From NCBI GenBank assembly GCA_019044685.2, contig JAGTXX020000006.1, forward strand, positions 1,383,501 through 1,447,500: a DNA stretch of 64,000 nucleotides. The letters run 5' to 3'. Of the stretch, positions 9,331 through 21,448 are shown one piece after another. Under the pieces are notes generated by a model. The model saw only the letters and a list, made by a program, of their open reading frames with translations, ran no database searches and was not told the origin of the DNA. The position numbers and the translations under genes are program-made. Every line of letters begins with the position of its first letter. Positions within the stretch are counted from its first letter, which is position 1. Source of the DNA: Nannochloris sp. 'desiccata'. Its lineage: Eukaryota > Chlorophyta > Trebouxiophyceae > Chlorellales > Chlorellaceae.

Positions 9331-12098
9331 ATGTTGGGCTTTAAGAATTTTATGAACGCACAAGTAAGTCAACAAAGGGCCGAAGATGATGCGGCGATGA
9401 ATAACCTCGTCCAGAGAATAGGCGAGAGTTTAGTTGTCGAAGATCGACGGGAGGCATTACTAGCGCTGTGCAACGTGCTTAATGACGACCCAGCAACTCA
9501 ATCGGCATTCGCTAGCGTAGGATTTCCTACTATATGTTCTGCTATGCAAATGGATGGAGATGATCCTACTATAGTTCGCACGGGGTTAGAATGTATTGCT
9601 CTAGCGGTGGCTGCGGAGTCAAGTACCACTGTCGGTCTACAGAGCGCTCGAGCGGCTGCAGTGAACGCTGAACAATTTGCCCGCACTGAAGGTGCGATTC
9701 CTCTATTGTTGGGACTCTTAGAAGGCCGGTCTTCGGGGACAGCTGATGGGGTACACGTCAAGTTTACTATATTACAAATATTGCACTCTTTACTGGAAGC
9801 CAACACAATATTTGCCCAGCAGGCTCTCCTTCGTGTTCCAACTGGCGTCTCGCAAATAGTAGAGCTTATTGGCGAGTCCGAAGTCATGAGAAATGAAGCT
9901 CTTCTCATTTTACAGCGATTAGTTGCTGGAAATCCAGATGCTCAAAAAGTAGCTGTCTTTAGTGGCTGTCTAGATAAAATATTCAGTGTTATAAAGTACG
10001 TGGTAGTGGATTTACCTCCTTGTTGAGGGAGTATTAAGTATTCTATAGAGATGATAACAATTGTTCTATATTTGTGTACACCTTATCAGCTTATTGCTCA
10101 TGATTAACTTGCCTTTTTATTTATTTATATATTTTGTACAGGGAGGAGGACTACATGTCGGGCAGTATCATTGTTTTGGATTGTTTACAGCTTGCTGTGG
10201 GTCTTTTAAAAGGCAACGAACCCAACCAACGTATGTTTGGGGAGTTAGGATACCAAAAAGTACTCCAAAACGCGCTTCAACAGGAATGTCAAGCCATGAT
10301 TTCTTTTCAAGAAGACACACAACAACAACGAACACCGTCGGAGTTTTCTCAGGAGCGGTGTTTAAATATCGCTGCTGCTTTGGATGTTTTGGACGCGTGT
10401 GGTATTTCTAGAGCTCTAGAACAGAGTGAGATGTTGCCTACATTGCAGAAATTTGCTGCGTGGGAATCATCGCCGCCGTGGGTGCGAACGAGTGCTTGGA
10501 AAATGTTGGCTGTGGGTGCACAGCACAGCGGGAGCCTTCGCCACTCTATTGAGCAACAACAGCCAGTAGAAGTTTCTAGACTAGGAAAGGGAATGCCGCT
10601 CGTACAGGTAGCATTACACGAATGTTTGAGTTCTCCTTTAGCTGCAGGAAGACAATCAGCTGGTGATTTTGTCGCTTGTGTAGCAACCCCAACTGTGCAA
10701 AGCGCTTTATTAAAAATTGTTACCGCATCTCAACATATTAAGCCTCTCATTCATGCTCTTCTACGTCAAGGCAGCCTTCCTGAATTGGTGATAAGTAGTA
10801 GAGCAGCAGCAGCATTGGCACCTCTGGTAGTTAATAACCCCAACACCAAACAAGAGATGTTATCCACAGAGGTATCGGGAACTGTTCATCAGCAACAAGG
10901 CTGTATTTTGGATGCTTGTGCAAAAGGGTTGGCTACCTCTGTAACGAAACACGGTGCTGATCCTGAAGGTCAAGAGCTTATAGTCAACTTTGGCACTCTA
11001 TTGATTGCCTGGCTACCAGATTTCCCACCTGGGGTGCAGCAGTTCTTATCAAGTATCAGCAAGACGCCGTTTTTAGTTGGCGTGGTTTTGACTGAAAATA
11101 ATCAATTTGGTAGTGGCAGTGCTGTTATTCGTGGATATTGCGCTGTGATATTAGGTCTATGTTGTCTGTATGCCCCTTCACACTCAGCAGTAGATCCTAA
11201 AGTGCTGATGAAAGCGATGGTGGATCAAATTGGACTGCCTCGATATGGCACAACGATGAAAAAGTTCGTCGAAATTTTAAACTTCACAGCAGCAGGTGGG
11301 TCTCCTGGTGGCAGTGGACAGCAGCAACAACAACAGCAGCAGCAGCAACGGGTATGGTCACCTGCTGCTGCAACTTGGTTGGCTGGAGTCGTAGGGCAGG
11401 TTCATCGGAATGTTGAAGCCTTGGCCACAACTGGAGCGGTACCGCAACCACAACAACGACCACCAGTCACAGTGCAACCGCAGCCGCTTCAACAATCTTT
11501 TGTAGCCCCACCCCCACAGCAGCAGCAATCTTTTACTGCTCCGCCGCCTTTAGGGCAGCAAAAGTCTCAGCAGTTTACTTCCTCTACTCGTGCTGCTGTA
11601 TCTAGTGGAGTTGTCTCACCTAGGAGTTTTATGCCGCCTCCACCTCCCACTCATGCTATTTCTATGCACCCCTCATCCCCCACATCCGCACCTGGTATCG
11701 ACCGGAATGCGTATCAAGGGCTGAAAAATGAAGTTCAGCAACTTCGAGAGCTAAACGCTCAATTGGAAAAAGAAGTTGGCGAAGCGAAAGCAGATTCAGA
11801 GCGATTGCAACAAGCTTTAGTAAAGGCAGAAGCTGATTTAGAGGGGCTTTCTACGGCGTATACTGCATTAGATAGTCACGCAACTGAGCTACAGGCACGG
11901 CTGGACAAGGCGTTGTTGGTATCTCTTCCTCGTGGCCGCGGAGGAGGCCAAGATGTTGAAGCATTGATTCAAGCTGCGAGAAAGGAAGCAGAGGAAGAAG
12001 CTAGTGCTGCAATGGAAGATTTGCTTGTGTGTCTGGGGCAAGAAGAAGGTAAGGTAAAAAAGCTAGAAGCGTTGCTGGCAGAGGCTAGATTGAGATAG
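9331..12098 (+). CDS. USO1: p115/Uso1-like golgin vesicle-tethering factor
   Basis: Peripheral Golgi tether of the p115/Uso1 family (plant MAG4/GC6), which links COPII and COPI vesicles to cis-Golgi membranes. Exons 9331-9995 and 10142-12098 (GT-AG, 146 nt) give 873 aa. The N-terminal half is an armadillo-like globular head with family blocks such as RREALLALCNVLNDDP, GAIPLLLGLLEG and NEALLILQRLVAGNPDAQK. The exon join places EEDYMSGSIIVLDCLQL right after FSVIK, as in the family. A Q/P-rich linker follows from about residue 614, including an 11-Gln run at nt 11319-11349. A coiled coil runs from about residue 742 (NEVQQLRELNAQLEKEVGEA). The coiled-coil tail is short compared with animal p115. 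A GTAAGT word at nt 9363 is in open frame and probably not a donor. Confidence 0.87.
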
Positions 12099-12677
12099 CA
12101 GTGGGCCTGGAACTGAAAACTTCAGTTGGCAACGACGAAGAAAGGCTGGAGGGAAACATTTTTTTCCTCTTGGGAAAAGCAGGGAACCCGAGTTTCCCCA
12201 GTGAATAAATTTCTATACCCAAAGGGAAACGCTATATCGCACTTTCAAGCCTTCCCAAGACTGTTGTATCCATGTTGGCAGATAAATGCAGTGCAAATGG
12301 ACAACATATCTAACCGCTAAATTTGCTGCGAATGTTCATTTGCCCCGGCAAACGGCAGCACACGCCGCTTCGAGCGATGTTATTCGTACTGTATTTTTCT
12401 AAAATGTGCAAATATATAATAAATGTACACAAAGCCAGTGCTTGGGGTCGATTTATTCAATTTCAGAGCCGCTCAAAAAAGAAACTAAGTTTCAAACTTT
12501 AAAGTTTTCCATTTTCAAATTGAGTGTGTTCTATTAATTCATTTTCTTGCACCGACAATACATTTTCAATATAAATATTGAAACCAATATAGACTCCAGT
12601 ATATAATTAATGACTAAGATTAGCTTCATACTTGCTTAGTAGTTGGGAGGAACTTTGCGGATCATTTTGAATTTAAA
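12099..12677. promoter_or_regulatory. Intergenic region upstream of ORC1 with two palindromes
   Basis: 579 bp of AT-rich DNA between p115 and ORC1, both on the + strand. It contains the perfect palindrome AAACTTTAAAGTTT (12494-12507) and an inverted repeat TTTCAATAT-AA-ATATTGAAA (12564-12583). Both lie 95-185 bp before the ORC1 start codon, where dimeric regulators could bind. An open frame of 64 codons at 12126-12320 has no recognisable features. Confidence 0.45.
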
Positions 12678-15094
12678 ATGGAGAGTCGAAAAAATCGCAA
12701 GATGCCTAAACAGAAAGGTGGAGAATTACAAACTCCATCGCCTAAAACGCCAGCTATCCGTCAGACGGTAGGTATTTGAGAATTAGTGCGGGATCATTAT
12801 TTGAAATTTCTCTTTTTATTTTTCAGTCTGTCTTCTATTTTTCTCATTAATTTCTGACAACAGCCCACCTGTCTATGATGCAGATCAAATCCAAACAGGT
12901 TAAGAACAGCCGCGGTGGAAAGGGCAGCGAAAAGAAATCTGCCAAGGCATTACAGAGCCAGAAAAAGAAGATCCCCAGAAACACAGTTCTTGATAAAGCC
13001 GTCATAGATAAAGAGGTTTTCCGCGTCGGAGACCACGTATACGTCGTTATAGACGAGACTCTCCTTGGTAGCCAGCTGGATGATGAAGAAGATGAGTGCT
13101 ACAGCTGTGGCATTTGTGGATCAGCCGACAAGCGTAAAGGCAAATTACTCGAATGCTCTAAATGTTTAGGAGGATTTCACTTGGGGTGCCTCAATCCACC
13201 TCTGAAAGAGATCCCCGAAGGCGATTGGGTATGCCCTACCTGCTCTGCAGGCCGTGCTCCTCGCCTCCGTTCCATTAAATGTGCTCGTGAGCGTCTCCTC
13301 CAACAGCGAGGCCTTGCTCTTGCTCGAATCATGTCTATATGGAAAGACGGCAAGACTGGCTGGATTGAATTCACTGCGCAATGGTATCACGTCCCTGAAG
13401 AAACCCATATCGGCCGTCAACACCACCACATCGCCCGTGAAGTGTTCCTCTCCCGTAGTTATGACACTGCTAGTATTGAATCCATTTTTCGTCACGCTCA
13501 AGTTATTCCTATGGCTGAGTATAACCGTTGCGGTGAAATTGGCGATGATGTATTTGTCTGTGATTACGAATATGATAGTATCTGGCAGAGGTTTAGAAGG
13601 TATGCACCTTGGGACGCTCTCGGTGATGACGGTATGGCAGACTTTGATGATTGGGAAAATCCAGCTCATGCAGGACATTCTGATGATGAAGAGTACGATG
13701 CTACATTTACAGTGATGGATGCTATGGTCCTCGAAAAAGGCTCTGGCTTTGGTGGGTATAGGCTAGGTGGCGGTAGCGGCAGAGGCAATGGTGGTGGGAG
13801 AGGTAGAAAAAGAATTCAAGGTGGGCAAGATTTTCAAGTCCAGTTAGGAACTCGTGCCATCCCTGAACATGTACGTAATAATAAGAATGGTGCAAGTGGA
13901 AGTGGAAGCAACGGAGGACGTTCTTCTCATGCCTTGAATGCTGCATGCCATGCTCTGACTTTGGCAGCAACCCCTCAGTCTCTCCCCTGTCGTGAAGAAG
14001 AACACCAAAATATCGAAACTTTTGTGGAACAAGTTTTGGCCAACGCCGATGATGGAAAGGGTCGTTGCCTCTACATTTCTGGCATTCCTGGCACTGGCAA
14101 AACCGCAACTGTGCTCCAGGTAATGCGTTCTTTACGAGAACAAGCACAAATTGGGGATATAAAACACTTCCAATTCGTAGAAATCAACGGTTTACGTCTT
14201 CCTTCCCCTCAACATGCCTATTCAACCCTGTACGAAGCATTGACTGGCAATGTTTTAGGCCCCAATGCTGCCGCTACAGCACTCGAGGATATTTTCAATA
14301 AACCTAGAAAATCTCAACATACTGTCGTTATGCTTGATGAATTGGATTCTTTAGTTAATCGTACGCAAACTGTACTTTATAACTTGTTTGACTGGCCCTC
14401 TCGTCCTGGGTCAAATCTTACAATTATCGGAATCGCCAATACTATGGATTTACCTGAACGGTTACATCCTCGTATTGGTAGTCGTTTAGCTGGGCGTCGA
14501 TTAGTATTTCACCCGTATCAGCGTGATCAGTTGGAAACTATCATGCGTACGAGGTTAGGTGATGCTGCCTTTGAACCTAATGCAATCACTTTGGTAGCTA
14601 GAAAGGTCGCCAATTGTTCGGGTGACGTGAGACGGTGCCTGGAGTTGTGCCGCCGTGCTGCTGAAATTGCTACTAAAAGGCATGGAAGTAGTAAAAATAG
14701 TGCTAGTAATGATGTTAAAGTAAATATTAGGGATGTAGATAGTGCAATCAGGGAAGCTTTCAATACGCCACACACTAATATGGTGAGAGAAAGCTCAAAG
14801 CTGGAACGTTTATTGCTTGCTGCTATTCATTTAGAGTCTCGCTACACTGGGAGGTTAGAAGTCGTATTGGAGAATGTCGCAAATCGTTTAACTTCTCTTT
14901 GTGACAATAAATCCCCTCCCTTTATGGCTGTGTTGCAATGCGCTGTGTCGTTAGCTGCACGTAGAATTATTTTGTGCGACGGTGGACACAGACGCTTGAA
15001 AGCAAATGTTGCTCTCAACGTGCCTTCAGATGACCTTATTTTTGTGTTGATTGATGATGAAGAACTCTCTTGGCTTGCTGATCGTTTAAAATAG
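12678..15094 (+). CDS. ORC1: Origin recognition complex subunit 1 (plant type, BAH-PHD-AAA+)
   Basis: ORC1 marks replication origins and is the active ATPase of ORC. Exons 12678-12767 (30 codons) and 12884-15094 (GT-AG, 116 nt, phase 0); 766 aa. BAH begins near residue 75 (VFRVGDHVYVVIDETLL). It is interrupted by a PHD zinc finger at about 102-150 with the spaced pattern CGIC...CSKCLGGFHLGC...WVCPTC, and resumes with GWIEFTAQWYHVPEETHIG. This nested arrangement is typical of plant and green algal ORC1. The AAA+ ATPase has Walker A GIPGTGKT (residues 430-437), Walker B MLDELDSL (about 512-519) and sensor-like IIGIANTMDLPERL, followed by a winged-helix region. A Gly-rich linker (nt 13741-13930) separates the halves. 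The basic N-terminus could be a nuclear signal. Confidence 0.95.
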
Positions 15095-16031
15095 AATAGA
15101 TTTTACAGAAATTGGAAAGCATGTAAGGAATTATTGATTGAGCCAGTTTTTTCTATTCCAGAAGGATTGATTTCTACGTTCTTAATTCACTCCAGCGTCC
15201 CCGGTAGGATAAGAACCAAAATTTTCTCTCCAAATGTTGATTATTTCGAAAACCCTCTTATCAGTGTCATCGTGACATATTCCTCTCGGGTAGCTATGCA
15301 GGGTGTCAAGCAGTTAGTTGCCGCTTTTTCTGTTTCCTTGTTGTCTATGTTTACATGGTGAGCCTGTCCCCGCTATTGATGTGCTCTCTTTGTTTATTCA
15401 GCCTTTTTTTAATACCCTACGAACGGTTAAAAGTCATCTTTACTGTTAATCTTATTATATTCTTTTAATTTCAAAAAATTAAAGAATATTTTCCTCTGCC
15501 ACGGCCGCATTTCTAGTTTATTCTAAAAAACTAGTTGACAAGCCAAAACCTTTCAAATTTTGCCACGAATTGAGAAACTAACGAGTCAATACCATCTGCA
15601 GCCCTGCATGCTACACTTATAACTCCAACTTGTGCTCTACAGACAAATACATCATGGCATTTTGCTTGGGGTTTTTTGGGCCAAGAATCGAAAACCGACA
15701 GGACTCCGGGGACCCTGGGGATTCCATGTTCCTTTGAAATTCACGCATCGCTTATTCCGGCGTGCATCAAAAATTCCGTCTTCGTGATTTCACACAGGAC
15801 TGGCTGTTGCTTGCTCGTTTTTCTGAGGAGTGATCTCTAATTTGCTAGGTCTAAATATCAGATCAGCCTTAAATTTCGGAACGCCATTAAGCCAAGAGCC
15901 AACATATATGATGCGTTGCATATCTGAAGCAGAAATATACGTCCTTTTGCAAGCGCATTGACGCAATTTGGTTAACCATCCAAATCTGAAATTTTAGCGA
16001 ATCCTCAGCTCATACCTACCACCACGCAAAA
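15095..16031. other. Intergenic region between ORC1 and the Yak1 kinase
   Basis: 937 bp with no gene recognised. It holds the ORC1 3' flank and the kinase promoter. A hairpin-forming inverted repeat lies at 15457-15490 (ATATTCTTTTAATT against AATTAAAGAATATT, one-base bulge, 6-base spacer). A 75-codon open frame at 15134-15361 has no supporting features. Confidence 0.55.
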
Positions 16032-19000
16032 ATGCAACCGAGTGGGGGCATCCTACACCCTCTTGGTCGTATACAGGGCAATTTGGGTCCATCGACAGGG
16101 GCTAATGAGCCTGGACCATCTGTACGTGCCTTTGATTAAGAAAATTGCTTCTTTTTCCATATGCTCCCGCTCTCTTGCCTGTTGCAGTGTTCTATAAGTT
16201 TTATACTGACGCCCTTTTCTTTGATCCATTTGACACTAATGCAGCCTGTGTCGTCACTAACTGTTGATCTAGGCACGAGTTACCAGCCCTGCAGCCCGAC
16301 TGGTGATAATTTTGTAGAGCCGACATCAACAACAGCAGCAGCGCTGGTCCCTCCTTCTCCCGTGCCTGCTGCCAAAACGCTGACCAACCCCTATGAGCCC
16401 TCTGTTCCAGGTGGATACGATAATATCAACGATGATCTAATAGTATCTGTAGATGATATCCTAGAAAACGCTCCATTAGGAACTAGGTAAGAAAAGAATT
16501 TTCATTAATTAATTCCTGAACAATTGCTAGCACAAGAACTTTTTTTTTGGCCGCCACAAATTAACAACACTAATTCATCGTTTCCTTTCCCAAATATACC
16601 AGATATCTCGTCCACGACATGCTAGGTCAAGGAACCTTTGGCCAAGTATTCAAATGTAGCACTCAAGACGACAACATCAACACTGGTGCTGGCCCCAATG
16701 GCGTAGTCGCCGTTAAAGTGATTAAAAATCAAGCAGCGTACTACCACCAAGCTCGAGTAGAGATCGGCGTTCTTCAATTTCTCAACACCCGAGGCGATCC
16801 AACTGATGAGTCTCACATAGTTCGTCTAAAAGATTTTTTTCTACACAAAAACCACTTGTGCTTGGTCTTTGAACTCCTCAATTTAAATTTATTTGAGTTG
16901 ATACGGCACAACCGCTTTCGAGGTTTATCACTGCCTCTCATCCGTGTCTTTCTATCCCAAATACTTAAAGCATTGGCAGTTTTGAATAGATCCAACATTA
17001 TTCACTGTGATATTAAACCAGAAAATATTCTATTAGCAGATGCTACTTCTGGAGAAGTTAAATTAATCGATTTTGGTTCAGCGTGTTTTTCTAGTCGTAC
17101 AGTCTACACCTATATCCAATCACGATTCTACCGGTCTCCAGAAGTCGTGCTAGGGCATAAATACACCATGTCGATAGATATGTGGAGTTTAGGGTGTGTT
17201 GCTGCAGAGCTATTTCTCGGTCTACCTCTATTCCCTGCAGCGTGTGAGCTCGATTTGTTGCACAGAATTATCGAAACTGTTGGGACGTTGCCAGACTATG
17301 TTCTAGAGCAGTCCAAAAATACTTCTAAATTCTTTACTACTACCTCTTTAGAAGTACCATCTACAATATCTATACCACTTTCTACCTCTAGAAATAGCCA
17401 TCAAAATTCGATGAGATTGAAGACATCTGAAGAATTCTTCAAGTCTACCGGGCAAAAGGCGCCGCAAGGGAAGCAATACTTTCAATATAAAGCTCTAGCA
17501 GACATCATTACCGCCTACCCCTTTCGACAGGGTTTAAATGAGAAAGAAATTAGACAAGAATGTGCGCGTAGAGAATCGTTTATAGACTTTCTTTCAGGCT
17601 TGTTGAACGTCGACCCGGTGAGCAGATGGACACCGAGACAGGCACAGATGCATCCATTCATTGCTGGCAGTACCTTTACAGGACCATTCCAACCTATACC
17701 AGATCCTATTAGTAGCCCTACTGCTAATAATGACGTGAATGTGTCTATGAGTACGGCTCAAGGCATCCCAATAGGCATTCCTCAAACAGGAATCCACACG
17801 GCGGCAACGACAACGACAACAGCAACGACGGCAACAGCGACAACGCCTTCGGCGTTGGATAGCATTGCAGCTGCAGTCGTAGCAAGCTCCCCACAAATGC
17901 ATGCACAAGCACATGCTGCGGCCATGGCAGCAGTCAAAATGCAAATGGATATGCAAAAGCAGCAACAACAACAACAAGGCAGGTCTATTCCTGTTTATAG
18001 TAATAGAGGTGGCAGTGGCGGCGGCGGAGGTGCATCTTCCTCATCACCCTATATTGCCGCTCACAGTTTACAGCGAATAATGGACCCTCCACTAGGACCA
18101 CCCTCTTCTTCAGGTTTCCTTGCTGCCAGAACGACATCGTCAGAAGGCGGAGAATCAATCAATAATCAATGGAGAGTTGGATCCTTCTCTGGTGGTGGCG
18201 GGCAACCATATAATGCTTCTTCTCTATCAAATAACCCTGCTGGAATGTCGCTATTCAGTCCTCCATCAAGGTCCTTTGGTGTACACTTACAATCGATGGC
18301 TCCAGATCAACAGTTACCACCTCCTTCTTATGATCCTGGCTACTCTACTAGCCCACATCGAATCATGCCGTTGATGCATCTCCCTGCTGGCAGTGGTAGA
18401 GAACAGCCAAATGCAAGTCCAATTCCGTTCCAACCATCTTCTGTGAGTACGTATAGATCAACACTGGCAGCTACCGCTGCTGCATCTGGTGCTGAATCAA
18501 TGCTTCCATCGGCACGGCAACAGCAACAATATAACACGAGCGCTGCCGTGGCTGCTGTGGCGGCTGCTAGAAGGGAACCTTTGCAGCGTACTGCTGGCTT
18601 TGTTGTTCCTGGTGGTGCTAGTAACGGTGAAGATGGTAGTGGTAATCTTCAAGAGGCTATGTCTGTTCCAGTCGAAATCAATTACACTGCTGTTGCCCCT
18701 GCTGATATCTCTGCTGGTATTAGCACAGGTGAAGAAGCCAGCCCCGCTGAAAAGCAACTGCAAGAGAATGAAAAAGAAGAGTTGCCAAATCCTGATGCTG
18801 ACTGGGATCCGTTATGGACAGATGATCTACTTACAGAGGAAGAAAGTTTTGATTACAATCGATCAACGAGCAAAAACATAGAGACTGACCCTTTTGCAAG
18901 CGGAGGAAGAGCAGCAGGACCTGTGCCTTCACCATTACCACAGGATACTAGTTTAGCCCTTGCGGCTCAGCATTTGACGCAACTACAGCCATTAAATAGT

Positions 19001-19393
19001 CTCGGTGGAGCATCTGCGTCATGGCCAATAGGAGCAACAGGCATTGATGGCGTTAAAAATGCTGCTCTGGAAGTACAGCCGTCGGGTGGGACAAGTTTCG
19101 AGATAGAGGAGCCCTGCCCCCCTCACTCTCCTCATGGTTCCTTAATGCAAGGTATTTCTACTGCAGAAAATATGATGTGGAGTCCACCGCGTACTGCTAT
19201 TGCTACTATACTTACATCTTTGCCTGATGGCGGTATCACCAATGCTTCTGGGATAGGCCCACAACACCAAGAACACCCGCCACCGCCTGCGTCACAGTTG
19301 GAACCATTCCAGACTCTCCATGGCTTTGTAGTTTCGACAGACCAAGGAGAAGACACCGAGAAAGAGGATGGGGATGCTAGTTCGTTGAATTGA
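16032..19393 (+). CDS. YAK1: Yak1-like DYRK-family dual-specificity protein kinase
   Basis: Kinase of the DYRK/Yak1 group, growth regulators acting opposite to TOR and PKA. Exons 16032-16121, 16245-16486 and 16603-19393 (GT-AG introns of 123 and 116 nt); 1040 aa. The kinase domain starts at RYLVHDMLGQGTFGQV (residues 111-126; the R spans the last junction). It contains VVAVKVIKN, HCDIKPENILL, LIDFGSAC, the DYRK autophosphorylation segment TVYTYIQSRFYRSPEV and IDMWSLGCVAAELFLGLPLFP, the last two close to plant Yak1. The C-terminal ~650 residues are low complexity: Thr/Ala runs (nt 17805-17850), poly-Gln, Gly-rich and Ser/Pro-rich parts, then an acidic block. The kinase core is certain; the long tail is not conserved enough to interpret. 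Confidence 0.92.
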
Positions 19394-19519
19394 TTTGAGA
19401 TTTATCTATTCATGCAATTACTATGTATATGTAACTGCTGCTATTATTGTTACCGAGTGCTTTGTTTCTTAATTGTTAATAATTATCATTAGGGAGAAAA
19501 ATAAAATATTATAGCAGTT

Positions 19520-20809
19520 TCATACAGCAGGGACATAATCATCAGGTAAACTGGGTACAGATATTAACTTGGGTACATTTAAATCTTCACCGGCAGCAGT
19601 ACTAATATGAGCGCCATGCCTCAGCGCAACAAATTCGTTACTTGGCAAACCTTTCTTCTCTAGAGTTTGTTTCAACAACACAATGGGTTCATCCAAAGGT
19701 TCATCAGTAAGAGAAAATGTAGCGCAATGGATGGCCATGCTGCGCCTGCTGCGCACATCTTCGTGCACCTGTACTGCTTCCTCAGCATCAACGTGTTGTG
19801 CTTTCATAAACCAACGAGGAGAATACGCACCTATAGGTATCGCAGCAAGATCAAAGGGGCCTAATTTCTTGCCGATTTCTTTGAATACCGGAGCGTAGCC
19901 AGTATCTCCCGCAAACCAAAACTTTAAAGTCTTATTATTTGGATTTTGTAAGCCTTCGAGGGCCCATCCACCCCATAGTGTTGCCTTTTTATCGAAACCA
20001 TATCTTGAACTCCAGTGCTGCGCAGGTGTAAAGGTGACTTTGACATTTTTAAGCTCTATTTCTTCCCACCAATCCATCTCTATGACGTTGCTAATTCCTC
20101 TTTTTTGGAAGAAAGAAGCTAACCCAAGTGGCACAAAAAATTTCATATTGGGAAATCTCTTAACTAACGCTTTCACAGAGCTTTCGCAAAGATGGTCATA
20201 GTGGTTATGAGATAGCAAGACTGCATCTATATGAGGTAAATAAGGGCTGGCCGCAGTTAATGCTGGTGCGACTACTCTTTTTGGGCCAGCAAACGACAGC
20301 GGTGAGCATCGTTGAGCGAAAACTGGGTCTGTCAGGAACGAAAGACCTTGGATCTGGACTAGAACGGATGCATGACCAATCCAAAACGCTTGTATAGCAC
20401 CTTCAGGGGGGTTGGCTAACGCTTTTGCATCAGGGGTTTCTGAAGGAAAGGCTATGGAATAGTCTCTTGGTGTCGGGGTTCGGTTGCTGATTAAATATCC
20501 TTCAGTAGGAATTCCAAGTCGACGGCGCTCTCGGACCCATTTGAATACCTCCAGAGTAGATCTGTCTTCCCATGTTGGCCATGGGTTTTCAAAACGACCT
20601 TGAAAAATTGATTTTGTGGCCCGGTGATGTGTCGGGAGGACAACCGATGCTAAATTATCGAAATCCTCCTTTAAATGCTGCATTTTGTTGTGCTGCGTTG
20701 GCGTGCTCGTGTAAAAGAAGGCAACGGGGCTTCTGAGGACAGCTTTTGACTCTGAGGAATGTCCAAAGCGACAACAGCTGGGGACTAAGGAATTTAGTGA
20801 TCTGAGCAT
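19520..20809 (-). CDS. NAPE-PLD-like metallo-beta-lactamase-fold hydrolase
   Basis: Intronless 429-aa protein resembling N-acyl-phosphatidylethanolamine phospholipase D, a zinc hydrolase releasing N-acylethanolamines from membranes. WIGHASVLVQIQG opens the fold and the metal-binding motif HNHYDH sits at residues 201-206 (HxHxDH). FAGDTGY carries the bridging Asp, and the block from GAYSPRWFMKAQHVDAEEA to AIHCATFSLTDEP matches the NAPE-PLD C-terminal half. KATLWGGWALEG also fits the family. The first ~45 residues are Ser/Arg-rich with few acids, and an organelle-targeting peptide is possible. Substrate is inferred: relatives in bacteria and fungi are simply called L-ascorbate-6-phosphate-like or MBL-fold hydrolases. 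It converges with the Yak1 kinase, 126 bp between the stops. Confidence 0.82.
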   Translation of the reverse strand: MLRSLNSLVPSCCRFGHSSESKAVLRSPVAFFYTSTPTQHNKMQHLKEDFDNLASVVLPTHHRATKSIFQGRFENPWPTWEDRSTLEVFKWVRERRRLGIPTEGYLISNRTPTPRDYSIAFPSETPDAKALANPPEGAIQAFWIGHASVLVQIQGLSFLTDPVFAQRCSPLSFAGPKRVVAPALTAASPYLPHIDAVLLSHNHYDHLCESSVKALVKRFPNMKFFVPLGLASFFQKRGISNVIEMDWWEEIELKNVKVTFTPAQHWSSRYGFDKKATLWGGWALEGLQNPNNKTLKFWFAGDTGYAPVFKEIGKKLGPFDLAAIPIGAYSPRWFMKAQHVDAEEAVQVHEDVRSRRSMAIHCATFSLTDEPLDEPIVLLKQTLEKKGLPSNEFVALRHGAHISTAAGEDLNVPKLISVPSLPDDYVPAV

Positions 20810-21448
20810 GAAGTGCTACGAGGAGCACAGCCTTCGTTTTAATAGGCCTTGGATAGATTTGGCATGCCCAATTAATGATGTCCCATGTTTAGCAGAGGGG
20901 TGGTTTTGACGAATTCTTGAGCGGAACCCATTTGCGCGTTAAGTTGAGGTTAAGTTTGGCAAAACCGTGCTGCCAGCAATATTTCCTTCATACCAGCACG
21001 CCACATTCGCAAAATTTATACTTAATCACAAGCAGCGCTCCTTACTCCAGTCACCTGTACACGTAAGTCCTGTCAGACAGGTTTAGACACGACTCCAACT
21101 CAACTGCAGATTTGCTGGAGAATCTTGTTGTAATTTTGGTAAGGTAGGCAGCCATTAATGAACAACTTTACTGTGAAAGAGTCTAATTGATAGTTAAATA
21201 ATCCAATAGACTGGTATCCAAGCTGTTTACTTGCGTTTCTTGATAATTGGACCGAATGATTATGGCTCGAATTTATTCTTGCAACCGTATTACGCCCACC
21301 ATTTCTAACTTTGCTAATTTCTCTATACCTACAGCGTAAGATCCTGTGCATTGGATTCACAAAAACGAGTCTACCACTCATTTAAACTCTCAACTACCTA
21401 TAGACCTTCACGTCCCAACGCAAGCTCAACAGAAAATACAAAAAAAAA
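20810..21448. other. Intergenic divergent promoter region, NAPE-PLD-like / tetraspanin-like
   Basis: 639 bp between divergent genes. It has a 13-bp palindrome CCTGTCAGACAGG at 21069-21081. A 93-codon minus-strand open frame (21381-21100) begins 68 bp from the tetraspanin start; it has no recognisable domain and is left uncalled. Nothing else stands out. Confidence 0.5.

Noticed and set aside
12126..12320. 64-codon frame after p115
   Set aside because: Short, with no motif and no plausible splicing.
15134..15361. 75-codon frame after ORC1
   Set aside because: No start context, no motif and no splice sites; probably 3' flank.
21100..21381. 93-codon minus-strand frame upstream of the tetraspanin-like gene
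   Set aside because: No domain, no splice partners and unusual composition; it probably lies in promoter DNA.
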